Origin: CALMFT01 sp035333525
GTDB taxonomy: Bacteria > Patescibacteriota > Gracilibacteria > Absconditabacterales > Absconditicoccaceae
Direction: 5' to 3'
DNA: 64,000 bases
Assembly: GCA_035333525.1 (NCBI GenBank)
Contig: DAOQQF010000001.1
Location: 1 to 64,000 of the forward strand
Below the pieces are notes generated by a model. The model was not told the DNA's origin. It worked only from the letters and a program-made list of their open reading frames with translations, and searched no databases. Each line of letters starts with the position of its first letter. Position 1 is the stretch's first letter. Position numbers and translations under genes: made by a program. This document shows, in pieces, positions 34,461 through 44,905 of this stretch.

Positions 34461-37400
34461 ATGTCATTTCCCAAAATCCCTTCCCATGTAGATTTTGCTG
34501 CAATACAAGAAGAAGTGCTACAATTTCGAAAAACAAATAAAACATTTGAAAAATCAATTGAAACTAAATCAGAAGATAATCCATATAGGTTTTATGACGG
34601 ACCTCCATTTATTACTGGTTTGCCTCACTATGGAGGACTACTTTCTAGTGTCGTAAAAGATGTCATGACAAGGTTTTGGACTCAAAAAGGTAAACGCATT
34701 GAGAGAGTGCGATGATGGGACTGTCATGGAATTTATGTAGAACAAAAGGTACAAGAAAAACTATGACTCAAATCAAATAAAGAAATATATGAATATGGGA
34801 TAGAAAAGTTTATCGATGCCTGTTATGAATATACCAGTAATATTTCAGACCAGCGAGAACGATACGTAGATCATATCGGAAGACGAGTTGATTTTCGTAA
34901 TGCCTATAAAACAATGGATAATGATTATATGGAATCAGTTATGTGGGTTTTCAAAAGCCTATGGGAAAAATGAATGATCTATAAAGGGAAAAGAGTATCG
35001 CTCTATAGCACAAAACTCAATACTCCAATTAGTAATTATGAAGTAGCTCTTGATAATAGTTACGCAGAAATACCGGATCCTGCGATTACAGTAAAATTTC
35101 CAGTAAAATCATGAAACCAGACTAAAGTAAAATCAGAAGAATACGAATTAACGACTGATTGAGCGATAAAGTTCGTGAGATGAATTATAAAAGATGAGAA
35201 TTGATGATATTTTATGGTATTCAATAAATATTGAAGACGACAGTTTCCATGATGAAAACTAGATAAATGAGATTCAGTTGAAGCAACAATACAAAAAAAA
35301 CTAAAAGAAGAAATAAACATTGAAGCAATTACATCTAATAAGATTTCTGAAATTAAACATCATATTGCTTGACAATTTTGGCTGGGGATTTATCATGAAG
35401 TTCAAACATTTAGCGGAGTTATAGAAATTCAAGAAAAAGAAAAGCTAATAGATAAGGCTTATGTAAAAGTTGAAGATTCAGAAAACAAGCTCTGATACCA
35501 ACTCAATATTAAATGAACAATTATTGATGATGAAAATGAAATTCTATGAAAATTCACTGATTTGCATTATTACATTACTTCATCAAAAATAAATAAAATA
35601 AATGATGAAGCTACTCCAATCTCTTTCCTCGCACGAACTACCACCCCACGAACTATCCCAGCAAATCTCGCTCTCGTCGTTAGTCCAGATATTACTTACC
35701 TCCAAATTTATGATCTCAAAGCAAATGAATATTTCATCCTCGCTGAGAATCTCATCAGTAAATACTACAAAGATCCTTCAGATTATCTTATTATCTACAA
35801 ATGTAAATGAACAGAATTAGAAGGGATAAGTTATAAAGCGCCATTTGAGTATTATACAAAAGAAGGTTGAATAGTAAAAACTCAACAGTGAAATAATAAT
35901 TTCCGAAACCAAAATCATCATCAAGTTTATCTAGCGGATTATGTAACAGATACAGATGGAACAGGGATAGTACATACTGCTCCAGAATTTGGTGAAGACG
36001 ACTTCAAGACTGGCTTGAAATATGGATTGATACAAACACAAGCACTCGATGAAGCAGGAAATTATAGTGCACAAATATATGATTATACAGGTATCTATTA
36101 TCGTGATGCGAATGAACAGATTATGAATAATTTGAAAGAGAAATGACTACTCTTCAAAAAAGAGTCTATTACGCATAGTGTGGCAATGTGTCCCAGAACC
36201 AATGTTCCACTTATTTATAAAACACAAGACTCTTGGTTCATCAATATTCAAAGCATCAAAGATAAACTTGCTCATCACAATCAAGCTATCAATCGGGTCC
36301 CAGACCACCTAAAAAATGGTAGATTTGCTAAATCAATGGAATCTGCTCCAGATCGATGTATCTCACGTACAAGATTTCGAGCAACACCAATGCCAGTTTG
36401 GACCGATGGAAATGGCGAATACAAAGTATTGTGATCTCGTGATGAGATATTCGATCTCGACCAAAGCTGAAGCAAAGTTCTTGAAAAAAGAATTAATGAT
36501 TGAAAAATTATATATCGAGATACAATTAACAACAAAGAGCTCGATCTACATCGTCCATATATCGACAATATTCGAGGCACAATAGATGATAAAAAATTCA
36601 CAAGAGTAGATGAAGTATTAGATCCATGGCTTGAATCTTGATCCATGCCATATGCTCAAGTACATTATCCTTTTGAAAATAAAGAAAAATTTGAAAAATC
36701 GTTCCCTGCTGATTATGTTGCAGAATATTTAGGTCAAGTAAGATGTCGATTTTTCTTTATGCATGCACTGTGAGTGATGCTATTCGATAGCCCAGCATTT
36801 ACGAATGTAGTTTGCACTGGTGTATTAGCCTGAAATGATGGTCGTAAGATGTCCAAATCATATGGCAATTATCCAGATCCAAAATCAAGCATGGAAACAT
36901 TAGGAAGTGATGCCCTGAGAATGTATCTATGTAGCAATCCGATAGTGACATGAGGAGATATGAATTTTGCAGAGGAAGGTCGAAAAGATGTTATTCGTAA
37001 GATCAATCTCCCATTACGAAATAGTTTTTCTTTCTTTGTCACCTACGCAAATATTGATAACTTCACTCCAAGCAAATTCAGCATCAATGATATACTACAA
37101 ACTAATTTTGAAAATGATTTAGATACATGGATAATCTGAAAAACAGCACAACTCATCACCAAAGTAGATAGTGAAATGCAGTCATACAATATGCAAAAAG
37201 CAACTCAGCCTATCTATAATTTCCTTGATGATCTTACCAATCGATATATTCGTAGGTCAAGACGCAGATTTTGGAAGTGAGAAATGGATACTGAAAAGCT
37301 CCAATGATATGAGACGCTTTTCGTAGTCCTCGTGGAATTATGTAAAGTTTTGGCTCCATTTATGCCATTTTTGTCTGAATATATTTTCAAAGCTCTAACA

Positions 37401-38180
37401 GGTAAAACATCTGTTCATCTTGAAGATCGAACCACAACCGCAACCCTCTCTGAAGGAGAGGGTGGTCCGAAGGACCGGGTGAGGATAATCCCAAATATGG
37501 ATCTTGCCAAACAAATTGTAGAACTCTGATTATCACTCAGGTGATCTCTCAAAATCAAAGTCAAACAACCACTCCAGTCGCTTAAAGTCAATAAAAATAT
37601 TGTATCTACCTATCAAGATATCATTAAAGAGGAACTTAATATCAAAGAGCTTATCATTGATGAATCACTCAATAATCAGATTACTGTTACCTGTGTCCCT
37701 AACGCAAGGATTATTGGTAAAAAACTATGAAGTAGATTTGCTGAAATTAATAACCTTGCAAAGTCTGGCCAATTTACCCTTTTGTCAGACAAAAAAGTTC
37801 AAGTGTCAGACATAGTTCTCGAATCAGATGAGTATGAACTAAGATATGAGAAATGAGAACTTGCATGAGATCTTATAACTTCATGAGATCTTATTCTTAT
37901 GCTTGATACTACTATCACACCAGAGCTTAAACGTGAATGATATGCTAGAGAGTTAGTAAGATCTATTCAAGAGGCAAGAAAATCCACTTGATATCAAGTT
38001 ACTGATAAAATTATTCTATCAATAAGTTGATTTGAAGCAGATCAGATTATCAATCAATATGGTGAATTCATTATGTCTGAAACACTATCAAGGATAGTAT
38101 GAACTATTGAAAATACCGATTACGAAGGAAAGTGTGACTTGGAAGAAGGAGCAATTACCTTGATGATCAAAAAAGAATAG
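34461..38180 (+). CDS. ileS: Isoleucyl-tRNA synthetase with an internal Nudix-like domain
   Basis: This 1239-residue class I synthetase has GLPHYGGLL (HIGH region), RV-W-GWDCHG, LA-W-TTTP-W-TIPANLAL (editing domain), IN-W-VPDHLK, D-W-CISR, RF-W-ATPMPVW, RC-W-FF and GRKMSKSYGNYPDP. Every hyphenated W is written CGA, except the one in INWVP, which is CGG. Between residues about 225 and 370, inside the editing-domain region, a foreign segment has a Nudix-type box (PGGKLDKGDSVEATI then KKLKEEI). The HIGH motif has Gly for its second His. The C-terminal part contains a palindrome-derived insert (residues about 994-1006). It charges tRNA-Ile; one tRNA-Ile lies at 58.4 kb. Confidence 0.93.
37444..37476 (+). 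repeat. REP-like palindromic insert inside ileS
   Basis: Two adjacent GC-rich hairpins, CCCTCTC-TGAAG-GAGAGGG and GGTCC-GAA-GGACC, followed by GGGTGAGG, stand out in the AT-rich gene. They are read in frame as TLSEGEGGPKDRVR in a loop of the C-terminal domain. This is the form of a repetitive extragenic palindrome that inserted into coding sequence without breaking the frame. Confidence 0.6.
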
Positions 38181-38207
38181 TAATCTATCAACTATATCAA
38201 CTATAGT

Positions 38208-38504
38208 CTATATAACTATTACAGATAAACTTTCAAAATCTTCTTTTGAAGTCGATTGAGAAAAAAGAGATTCCAGACTATGTTTAATATTTCTAGCATA
38301 ATTAATATCCAACTCATGTTTTGATCCATCTTTGAATTGAATCTCAATCAATGCTTTTGGTGCATGAGTCACTAGATCAAGTTTATCCTTACCCCATTTA
38401 GATTGGATCTTTGAACCCAAGACTTCTACTAATTCAGAAAGTCATTGTTCTGAACTAGAATTGGGGGTGTGATAAATAATTTTGGAGATTGGATTAAGAG
38501 ACAT
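38208..38504 (-). CDS. Small hypothetical protein (98 aa)
   Basis: A 98-residue frame with one UGA glycine (EQGLSEL) and an ATG start at 38504. The middle (DLVTHAPKALIEIQFKDGSK) suggests strands and the C-terminal half a helix. It converges on ileS with a 27-base gap. I recognise no family. The standard-code ORF would start inside the gene; the upstream ATG with UGA read-through is the better start. Confidence 0.5.
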
Positions 38505-38563
38505 AATGTAGTTACTATAATAAGTAAATAATAATCTATCCTTCATTCGCGCTTTATACTAAC

Positions 38564-38827
38564 CTACCCTTCTTGTATCAAGGTAAATCTTGATACTACG
38601 TTTCATTGATACTCTATTTGGTCATACCACATATCAAGTGGTCTACATGCATACTGGGCTTCTCATAACCATGTTGATTCTCAGTTAAACAATGGTTTGT
38701 AAACTACAAGAAATTCTTCAGTCTCACTGTGTTTACCTATTCATACAACCTCATAGATATGATCCCCATCAGGATATCATTTATAGTGCTTTCGTTTTAA
38801 TCAAAGAGCAGGAGTTTTAGAGATCAT
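38564..38827 (-). CDS. DUF1653 family protein
   Basis: This 87-residue protein matches the DUF1653 pattern: YKGYPDGDHIYEVVGIGKHS, ETEEFLVVYKPLF, CRPLDMWYDQIEYQG and RFTLI at the end. Function of the family is unknown; it is a small beta-barrel-like protein often near tRNA or nucleotide genes. Six glycines are UGA. Its start overlaps the end of the frameshifted deacetylase gene by 11 bases, so the two were cotranscribed. Confidence 0.85.
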
Positions 38828-39456
38828 GTTGAATAATAAGTTTTAAATCATAATACGTGAATTGTGTATGGATTCGCTTAATCATACGTATATCGTTCTC
38901 ACGTTCTAGATTGAGTGATGACGCACTATCAGGGTCGTACAATCATGGATGAAAAACAATTTCATACGTATAATTATCTTGCAATGAATCAAATCGTTCT
39001 GATAGCTCCTGTTGAGTTTTACCTGATCAAAGATATCTTACTCAGTCAGTTTGTTTATAGGGGATAAAAGAATCTCATCTTTTTCTCAAAGGTATTTGAT
39101 AGTAATTCGCAAAGGCAATTAATGCATTTTCAGTCTTTCTATCTGGTATATCTTTATGCACATCCAAATGATCTGGATTTTGTCAGAGATAAGTATAAAA
39201 TAGATCACATTGTTCGGCAATCTGTATTTCATAATCCTCTTCATGATCTCATTCAAATTCACAATGTAGTCATATCGACATAGTATATTGCTTTGCATAC
39301 TGTAGTAATTCGATAATCTGATTATGTTGTAGGCTTAGACTACGTTGTACCATAACTAAAACAGACAACAACTCTCTCTCTGCATAAATCAAGTATTCAA
39401 CGATTAAAAAAAGTACTCATACCAAAATCATCAGCAGTAATGATAATTTTTTTCAT
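38817..39456 (-). pseudogene. YdjC/ChbG-type carbohydrate deacetylase with a frameshift
   Basis: The first frame reads KKIIITADDFGMSTFFNRGI, the metal-binding start of the YdjC family (Asp-Asp). The second frame continues VMVQRSLSLQHNQI, SIGLHCEF, PDHLDVHKD and FHPGLYDP, all family motifs including the metal-binding His residues. The frames are offset by one base near 39385-39400, at a GAGAGAGAG run, and the first frame hits TAG at 39340. Repairing one base would give about 213 residues. The change may be a real slippage mutation or a sequencing error. An intact protein would deacetylate oligosaccharides such as chitobiose. Confidence 0.75.
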
Positions 39457-39513
39457 ACTAATTATATCCAATACCAAATAAAAAAATCTACAAACTACTA
39501 CCAACTCAAATCC

Positions 39514-40500
39514 CTAATACCCTATAGCTTTGTATATCTGCTGTATTTTTGTATTTGCTACCTCATTAGCCATCTTAGCATTCTGGATAAGAAGATTATC
39601 TACAAAACTATCATCAATATCATGAAATTTCTTTTGAATCGGGTCCAAAAATCAAGTCAATTTCTCATACAAGTAATCTTTGACGTACTTGTAACTCATT
39701 CAGCCAGCTTGATACTGCTTTCTCAGAGTATCTTTTTCTGTTTCAGTAAGAAATAATTTGATAATCTGATACACATTACAACTATCGGGATCTTTTGGAT
39801 CTTCAGGAAGTAAGTCAGTTGTAGTAATCTTGTTGATTTTCTTTCTCAAGATATCAGGAGTATCAAGCATACCCAAAAAATTATTGTATGACTTACTCAT
39901 CTTACGTCCATCAATACCAGGTATTTCCCCTATTTCAGCAGAAACCTGAAATTTCGGAACCTTAAAAACTGATCCATATCTATGATTAAATTTAGCTGCT
40001 ACATCAGCACAATACTCCATATGTTGTTGGTTATCTTTACCTACCGGAACTATATCTATATCATACAATAATATATCTGCAGCCATGAGAATCGGATAGT
40101 TCATCGTACCAATACTCATAAGATTGAGTTCTTTCTTTGCCTCAGCATCCTTATAGGCATGCATCCTTTGCATAAACCCAATATGGGTATAACAAGCCAA
40201 GATTCGCTCTAGTTGAAAGTGTGCTGGCACATCAGATTGTTTAAATACAACAGTCTTTGTTAAATCTACTCCCGAAGCACAATAAAGCTTGATTAAATTT
40301 CTCGTCCATTGATCATAAGGATAATTATCTTTAATAGATAAAACCTTGGTAATACTATGTAAATCAGCTACAAATAGCCATACATTGTATATATCTTGGT
40401 TTTGCATCTGTATCAATGGCAAGACTGCGCCAAAGTAATTCCCAATATGAAGTTGTTCACTTGTTGCTTGGCAACCCGTAAGGATTGATGGTTTAGTCAT
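39514..40500 (-). CDS. trpS: Tryptophanyl-tRNA synthetase
   Basis: This 328-residue class Ic synthetase has ILTGCQATSEQLHIGNYFGA (the HIGH equivalent HIGN), YPILMAADILLYD, VPVGKDNQQHMEY and GRKMSKSYNN. It charges tRNA-Trp with tryptophan. In this genome it would also have to charge any tRNA-Trp variants that read CGA and CGG. Its own Trp residues use TGG in the parts I read. Only one UGA glycine is present (near residue 267). It starts one base after the hepT stop and is probably cotranscribed with the HepT/MntA pair. Confidence 0.95.
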
Positions 40501-40501
40501 G

Positions 40502-40849
40502 TTAATCTTTTTGAGATAGTAAAAGCTCTAAAGTTTTTTTAAATTCTGGTATATTATCTACAATTATTTTTCGTAACTCTTCTTTTTGAATTTTGTTGTA
40601 CGTATGAACTAATATATTTCTAAGTCATTTAATATGAATTAGCGGTAACTCATGAATTTTTTCATAATGCTCTATAAGTTGGTGTGCGGTTTCTCATAAT
40701 TGAATTAATGGAATAAGGCAAGCATCAAATTTTTCTACATCAGTAAGAAATCTTTGTTTATCTACTCAACATAGGTATAATTCAAGTTTTTGTATTTCCT
40801 CCAGCATTCGTTGAAGATAAACTTTTTTTGGTCTATATGTTTTTACCAT
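40502..40849 (-). CDS. hepT: HepT-like HEPN toxin
   Basis: This 115-residue all-helical protein has LRNILVHTY (residues about 79-87), the R-x4-H-x-Y active site of HepT-type HEPN RNases (motif Arg written AGA). It also has the C-terminal EEL-W-KIIVDNIPEFKK, where the conserved Trp of the family is encoded CGA. HepT toxins are held in check by their MntA partner, which AMPylates the Tyr. The gene overlaps mntA by 7 bases, the usual arrangement. Both motifs are intact, so the pair may be functional. Confidence 0.85.
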
Positions 40850-41142
40850 AATTGAGTTGCTGAGTTATAAATACTATCTCTAATAAGGGGGTGAATATGA
40901 TTATATTCCACAAAATCTATCTCTTTTCAAATTTTCTCCTCGATCTTACTATAAATCTCTAATATTCACCATCATTTGTGAATATTGGGATTTTTGATAT
41001 ATAATAAATCTACATCACTTTTTTCCGTCGCATCTCATGTAGCGTATGATCCAAAAAGCCAAAGATGCTCAATTCCATATGATTGTAAATCCGCTACAAA
41101 ATCTGGATCAGTAAGAGATTTTTTAATCTTTTTTTGTGTCAT
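40843..41142 (-). CDS. mntA: MntA-like nucleotidyltransferase antitoxin
   Basis: This 99-residue minimal nucleotidyltransferase has LWLFGSYATGDATEKSDVDL, the GSx10DxD motif of the MNT family, and a third acidic residue in KEIDFVEY. It AMPylates the HEPN toxin to neutralise it. UGA glycines occur in the motif itself (ATGD). The stop overlaps the hepT start. Upstream of it lies about 390 bases without genes. Confidence 0.85.
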
Positions 41143-41536
41143 ATTATACTCATAAAGATAAATAATACCCATAATATATAATTCACGTAGCTATCTATAA
41201 TATGCCAAATACTGTGGTTTAATTCTCTATTATCTTTTTAATATATCGATATAAGCTAATAAAAGCAAATATTCATCATATCGTACTTATTTATTATATT
41301 CCTTGCTTCAAATATCAAATATACATTCACAATAATTACAACCCAAGCGAAGATCATATCAAAGTTTTTTGCTATTTTATTATTTTCATTATAATGGTAC
41401 CAAGTCGAGCAGATTCACAGTATCACTATAGGTAATGATAAAATTCAAATATACATATATCAAATCAATCAAACCAGAAAGTACACAATATTAGTTCGTA
41501 ACAGCATTTCAAAATTTCTCAAATAAATACTATTTA
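41143..41536. other. Gene-free AT-rich stretch
   Basis: About 390 bases between mntA and the UvrD remnant. No frame longer than about 30 codons makes sense in either code, no tRNA or strong hairpin is visible, and nothing aligns by eye with the missing upstream part of UvrD. It may be decayed sequence left after a rearrangement. Confidence 0.5.
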
Positions 41537-42082
41537 CTACTGCCCCAATACTTTTTCCACCATTCTCTTATCCATTTTTCTCAATCCAATAGAAGATTTA
41601 TCAAACAAAATAATAACCATATCTCATCGAACCTCCTTGATAGTTCATATTCCAAAAAGTTTATTACGAACCCTTGATCAAGGTTCTAATTCTACAACTC
41701 TTTTTTTGGCTCCATCAGTTGATCCCAAAGAGTATTGTTTTACTAACTCTCCAGGAAGTTCATCCAAAAATCTTGATCAGCTAGTACTTGTACTCCTACC
41801 CCATATCATACGAGATCACACATGGCTCAAGAATAGATGATCCTTTGCTCTAGTCATAGCAACATACATAAGCCTTCTTTCTTCTTCCAGATCATCTGGA
41901 TTTAATGTACTTTGATATCACGGAAATGTTCATTCCTCTAGTCAGACCACAAATACATAATCAAACTCTAAACCCTTTGATGCGTGCACAGTCATTAATT
42001 TAACAACGTCTCAATCCGCCTTGTCTGCGTCAGTCATCAAAGCAATATCATTCAAAAAATGTTCAAGCTGCACCCTACTCAT
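41537..42082 (-). pseudogene. C-terminal remnant of a UvrD/PcrA-type helicase
   Basis: The 181-residue frame begins MSRVQLEHFLNDIAL and holds only the last helicase motifs of superfamily 1: VKLMTVHASKGLEFDYVFVVG (motif V), EEGTFP and EEERRLMYVAMTRAK (motif VI). After these comes the C-terminal Tudor-like tail (GSRVRNKLFGIGTIKEVRGD). The Walker A and motifs Ia-IV, about 500 residues, are absent. Upstream sequence is AT-rich and non-coding. The remnant keeps an open frame and an ATG, so it may still be translated, but it cannot be a helicase. Confidence 0.8.
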
Positions 42083-42121
42083 TGGATAAAAATAATATCA
42101 AAGATAAACAGAAAGTCTACC

Positions 42122-42200
42122 AATACTACTATAATAGCAATAATGATAGACTATTCAATATAAAATCAAGTATAACAAAAATAAGTTTTATAGTAGTATT
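42122..42200. other. 12-bp inverted repeat in the gap after the DsbA-like gene
   Basis: AATACTACTATA (42122-42133) is exactly complementary to TATAGTAGTATT (42189-42200), with a smaller GTCTA/TAGAC pair inside. It lies downstream of the DsbA-like gene on the minus strand and may end its transcript, although there is no long T run. Confidence 0.4.
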
Positions 42201-42222
42201 ACAATAGAGTGTCCATCGGTTA

Positions 42223-43083
42223 TTATTTAGTCCATACATCAAGTGTTTTTTCAAACTCACTTGCTGGGTATGCTCCTGCTACTACAACATATTCTCCATT
42301 TTCAGTATTGAGAATAACATTACCTGGAGTTCATGTTATACCAAATAACGATTGACCTTCGCTCATTTCATCTTGGACTTGTTTTGCATACTTACCACTT
42401 GTTACACATTCTTTAAAAGATGTTTCATTCGCTCCAAGTTCTTTTGCTACATCAAAAGGAATTTGATCACTAGATAATGTTTTTGCAAATACTCCGTCTA
42501 CAAATTTATAGTATTTATCACTATCACCATTTGCATAACACAATGCTGCTTCACCTGCTTTTTGAGCATATGGATGAAACGATAATGGGAATTGTTTTAA
42601 TGTCTTAGCTACCTTACCAGCATACTTATCAACAAGTGATTTCAAAGTACCATTATCATGATGTCTCTTACAGAAAGGACATTGTAAATCACTATACTCT
42701 ACGATCAAAATTTTAGCATCTTTTGAACCAACAATAAGTGCAGAATCTTTTATTTTTTTAACCTGATCCAAACTAATCTTTTTAGCAGCATCTGGAGCTG
42801 GTTGTGTAGTATCTGATGGTTGAGCTTCTGGTTGAGCTTCTGGTTGAGCCTGAGCTCCTCCCATTTGTTTTTGAGCAGCCTCCAATGATTGTTTTTGTTG
42901 TGATTTGAATGCATCACTCTCATAGATTTTTTTGACAATTTCATAATTTTCACTACCACCAACCTTCATAGCTTCTACTTTTTCAATAGCTTTGGTAATC
43001 ATATTTGATCCTCCAAAAGTGTTGAAAGCACTCAACAACAACGTAATGATAATCAATACTGTGTTCAATAATCCGTTTTTCAT
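42223..43083 (-). CDS. DsbA-family thioredoxin-fold protein, exported
   Basis: This 286-residue protein has an N-terminal membrane/signal helix (LLNTVLIIITLLLSAFNTFG), a helical stretch, a repetitive linker of Gln-Pro-Glu-Ala units (about residues 80-95) and a DsbA-like domain. The active site is CPFC in VEYSDLQCPFCKRHH, and the fold continues with LKQFPLSFHPYAQKAGEAAL. It ends NVILNTENGEYVVVAGAYPA with the cis-Pro region. It should form or shuffle disulfides in exported proteins, such as the giant surface protein or the pilin. Only one UGA is present, so a standard-code reading misses just the C-terminus. Confidence 0.88.
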
Positions 43084-43188
43084 TGAATAAAAAATAAGAA
43101 ATAAAATAAAATATAGTCAGAATACTAATAGAATTACTTGTAATTGCAAGACTTAACCAGTCCAAAAAAGTATAACTATTTGACAAGA

Positions 43189-44229
43189 CTATAAAATCAT
43201 ATCATTCATATGAATTGGCGTATAACGCATCATAGGCAATTGATTTCCACTCATAAACAAATGAGTATACCTCCTAAACCATGTTCTTTGTTTTTTTGCA
43301 AGTTGATGATGAGCTACTTGAAGAGTATATACATATTCATCATAACTCATACGGCCATGAGACATAAGATAATCAATAGTTTGACGATAATCAATAGTTT
43401 TGAGAGCATTGGAATTGGGAGACCAACCGGCATTTAGTAATCATTCAACTTCAGATAGTAAACCACGATCCAACATCTGCTCAATTCTCATATCGATCAG
43501 ATTATTTCATATATCTCTATCCTGTTGTAATCCTATTAACTGCAAAGGGAAACGAGGGGTGCTTTTAGTAACCAATTGAGATTTGGGAATGCCAGTTTGA
43601 TGATATAACTCAAGCGCTCTAATAATAAACCTTGTACTGCTTGGATGATGCTTCATCGCCTCTTTTGGATCACATTTATCTAACATTCTTCGTAACAACG
43701 TAGTATCACCATTATTCAATGCTTCATAATGTTGTTTTTCCAAGACATTCCTATACTCCCAATCTGGGGTCCCCAAACCCATTGTAAAATCAAAAATAAC
43801 CGCATCAATATACAGACCAGTCCCTCAAACAATCATGGGAATATGCCCACGAGATTGGATCTCAGGAATCAGTTTATATACCTCTTGTTGCCACTGTCCT
43901 GCGGTAAATATCTCATCCGGATCGATACAATCAATCATATGATGGATAATCTGACGCCTAATGATAGGATCCACCTTATCGGTCCCAATATCCATACCAC
44001 GATACACCTGTCTACTATCAGCAGAAATAATCTCAACTATCTGGCCTTGATCAGCAAGCTTACGAGCAATATAGATACTCAATGCAGTCTTACCAGTTGC
44101 AGTAGGACCATAGATTACTGGAACCCATCATGCCTGATAACTCTCTTTCCAACAAGTATACAACCTCTCCATGTCATAGACAGGAGGGATAAATCACAAC
44201 AACGATGATGATTTTTTTGATCAGGTCAT
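43189..44229 (-). CDS. miaA: tRNA dimethylallyltransferase
   Basis: This 346-residue protein has the P-loop GPTATGKTALS (about residues 41-51), the substrate motif ISADSRQVYRGMDIGTDK and GGTGLYIDAV. The C-terminal region (LNAGWSPNSNALKTIDYRQ) is also family-like. It adds an isopentenyl group to A37 of tRNAs reading UNN codons; in this code that would include the UGA-reading tRNA-Gly. The Arg residues of SRQVYR are AGA and CGT. The protein has about 30 extra N-terminal residues ahead of the P-loop. Confidence 0.93.
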
Positions 44230-44365
44230 ACTCACTATATAGTTTTTTCTTGCCTCATTCCGATCTTTTTTTGATTATTATGTTTTATTTGTATAAAAAA
44301 GACTTGACAACTTATTTATATTTATTAGTAATATAAGTGCCCGAGTACAAAAAAGGGTAAAAATT

Positions 44366-44596
44366 ATGAATGGTTTTAATTTGTTAGTGTTAGAAGTTGG
44401 CACAAGTTTATGTTTGATGGAAATTATTCCAAAGATGAGATTTAAATTATCTGAGAAGACTAGTTGGTTGATGATAATTATCATCCCATTAGTTGTATCG
44501 AATCTAGGGATTTGGTTAACTAATAAAAACGATCCAGACAATGAATATCTTATTGGTAGATATATGATAAACTTAATAACACTATTTGTTCAATAG
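44366..44596 (+). CDS. Possible small membrane protein (76 aa)
   Basis: A 76-codon frame with no TGA predicts two hydrophobic segments (LVLEVGTSLCLMEII and WLMIIIIPLVVSNLGIWL). A TTGACA at 44304 and a TAATAT-like box stand about 60 bases upstream. The frame fits between the divergent miaA and the HicB remnant. No family is recognised. The opposite strand also has a frame of similar length, so this is uncertain. Confidence 0.35.
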   Translation: MNGFNLLVLEVGTSLCLMEIIPKMRFKLSEKTSWLMIIIIPLVVSNLGIWLTNKNDPDNEYLIGRYMINLITLFVQ

Positions 44597-44598
44597 TT

Positions 44599-44846
44599 TT
44601 ACGCGTAAGAGGCATAATTATTGGAAAAACGAAGCTGAATAGAAGATAATGACAATGGATGGGTTACAAAATAACGGACTCATTGTTCACAAAAACTACA
44701 ATCAAATGCCTCTTGTATGTTTATAAAAGCTCTTCAAGTGTTTTACCGTCAGTAATGATAGAATGGGTTTGTCATTCATGTTCTATAACCAAATCAGCGA
44801 CATAATGATCTTGGTAGAAAAAAATAGAATTTTGTATAATGTTCAT
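44599..44846 (-). pseudogene. HicB-like antitoxin remnant with a frameshift
   Basis: The first frame reads SIFFYQDHYVADLVIEHEG, then THSIITDGKTLEELL and a TAA. One base out of frame the sequence continues INIQEAFDCSFCEQGV. Joined, this gives the HicB pattern (strand, strand, TLEEL-x-NIQEAF). One base is missing near 44720, in a short T run. No HicA toxin gene with its conserved His is visible on either side, so this is an orphaned, broken antitoxin. Confidence 0.55.
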
Positions 44847-44905
44847 GGTTATTATAATGTACTAAAAAGTATCAAAAAATAAATACTATCATACTACTAA
44901 TTATC

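Noticed and set aside
34461..38180. Apparent loss of many conserved Trp residues (replaced by Arg) in IleRS
   Set aside because: All the changes use CGA or CGG, the same holds in unrelated proteins, and true arginines use other codons. Reassignment explains it better than inactivation.
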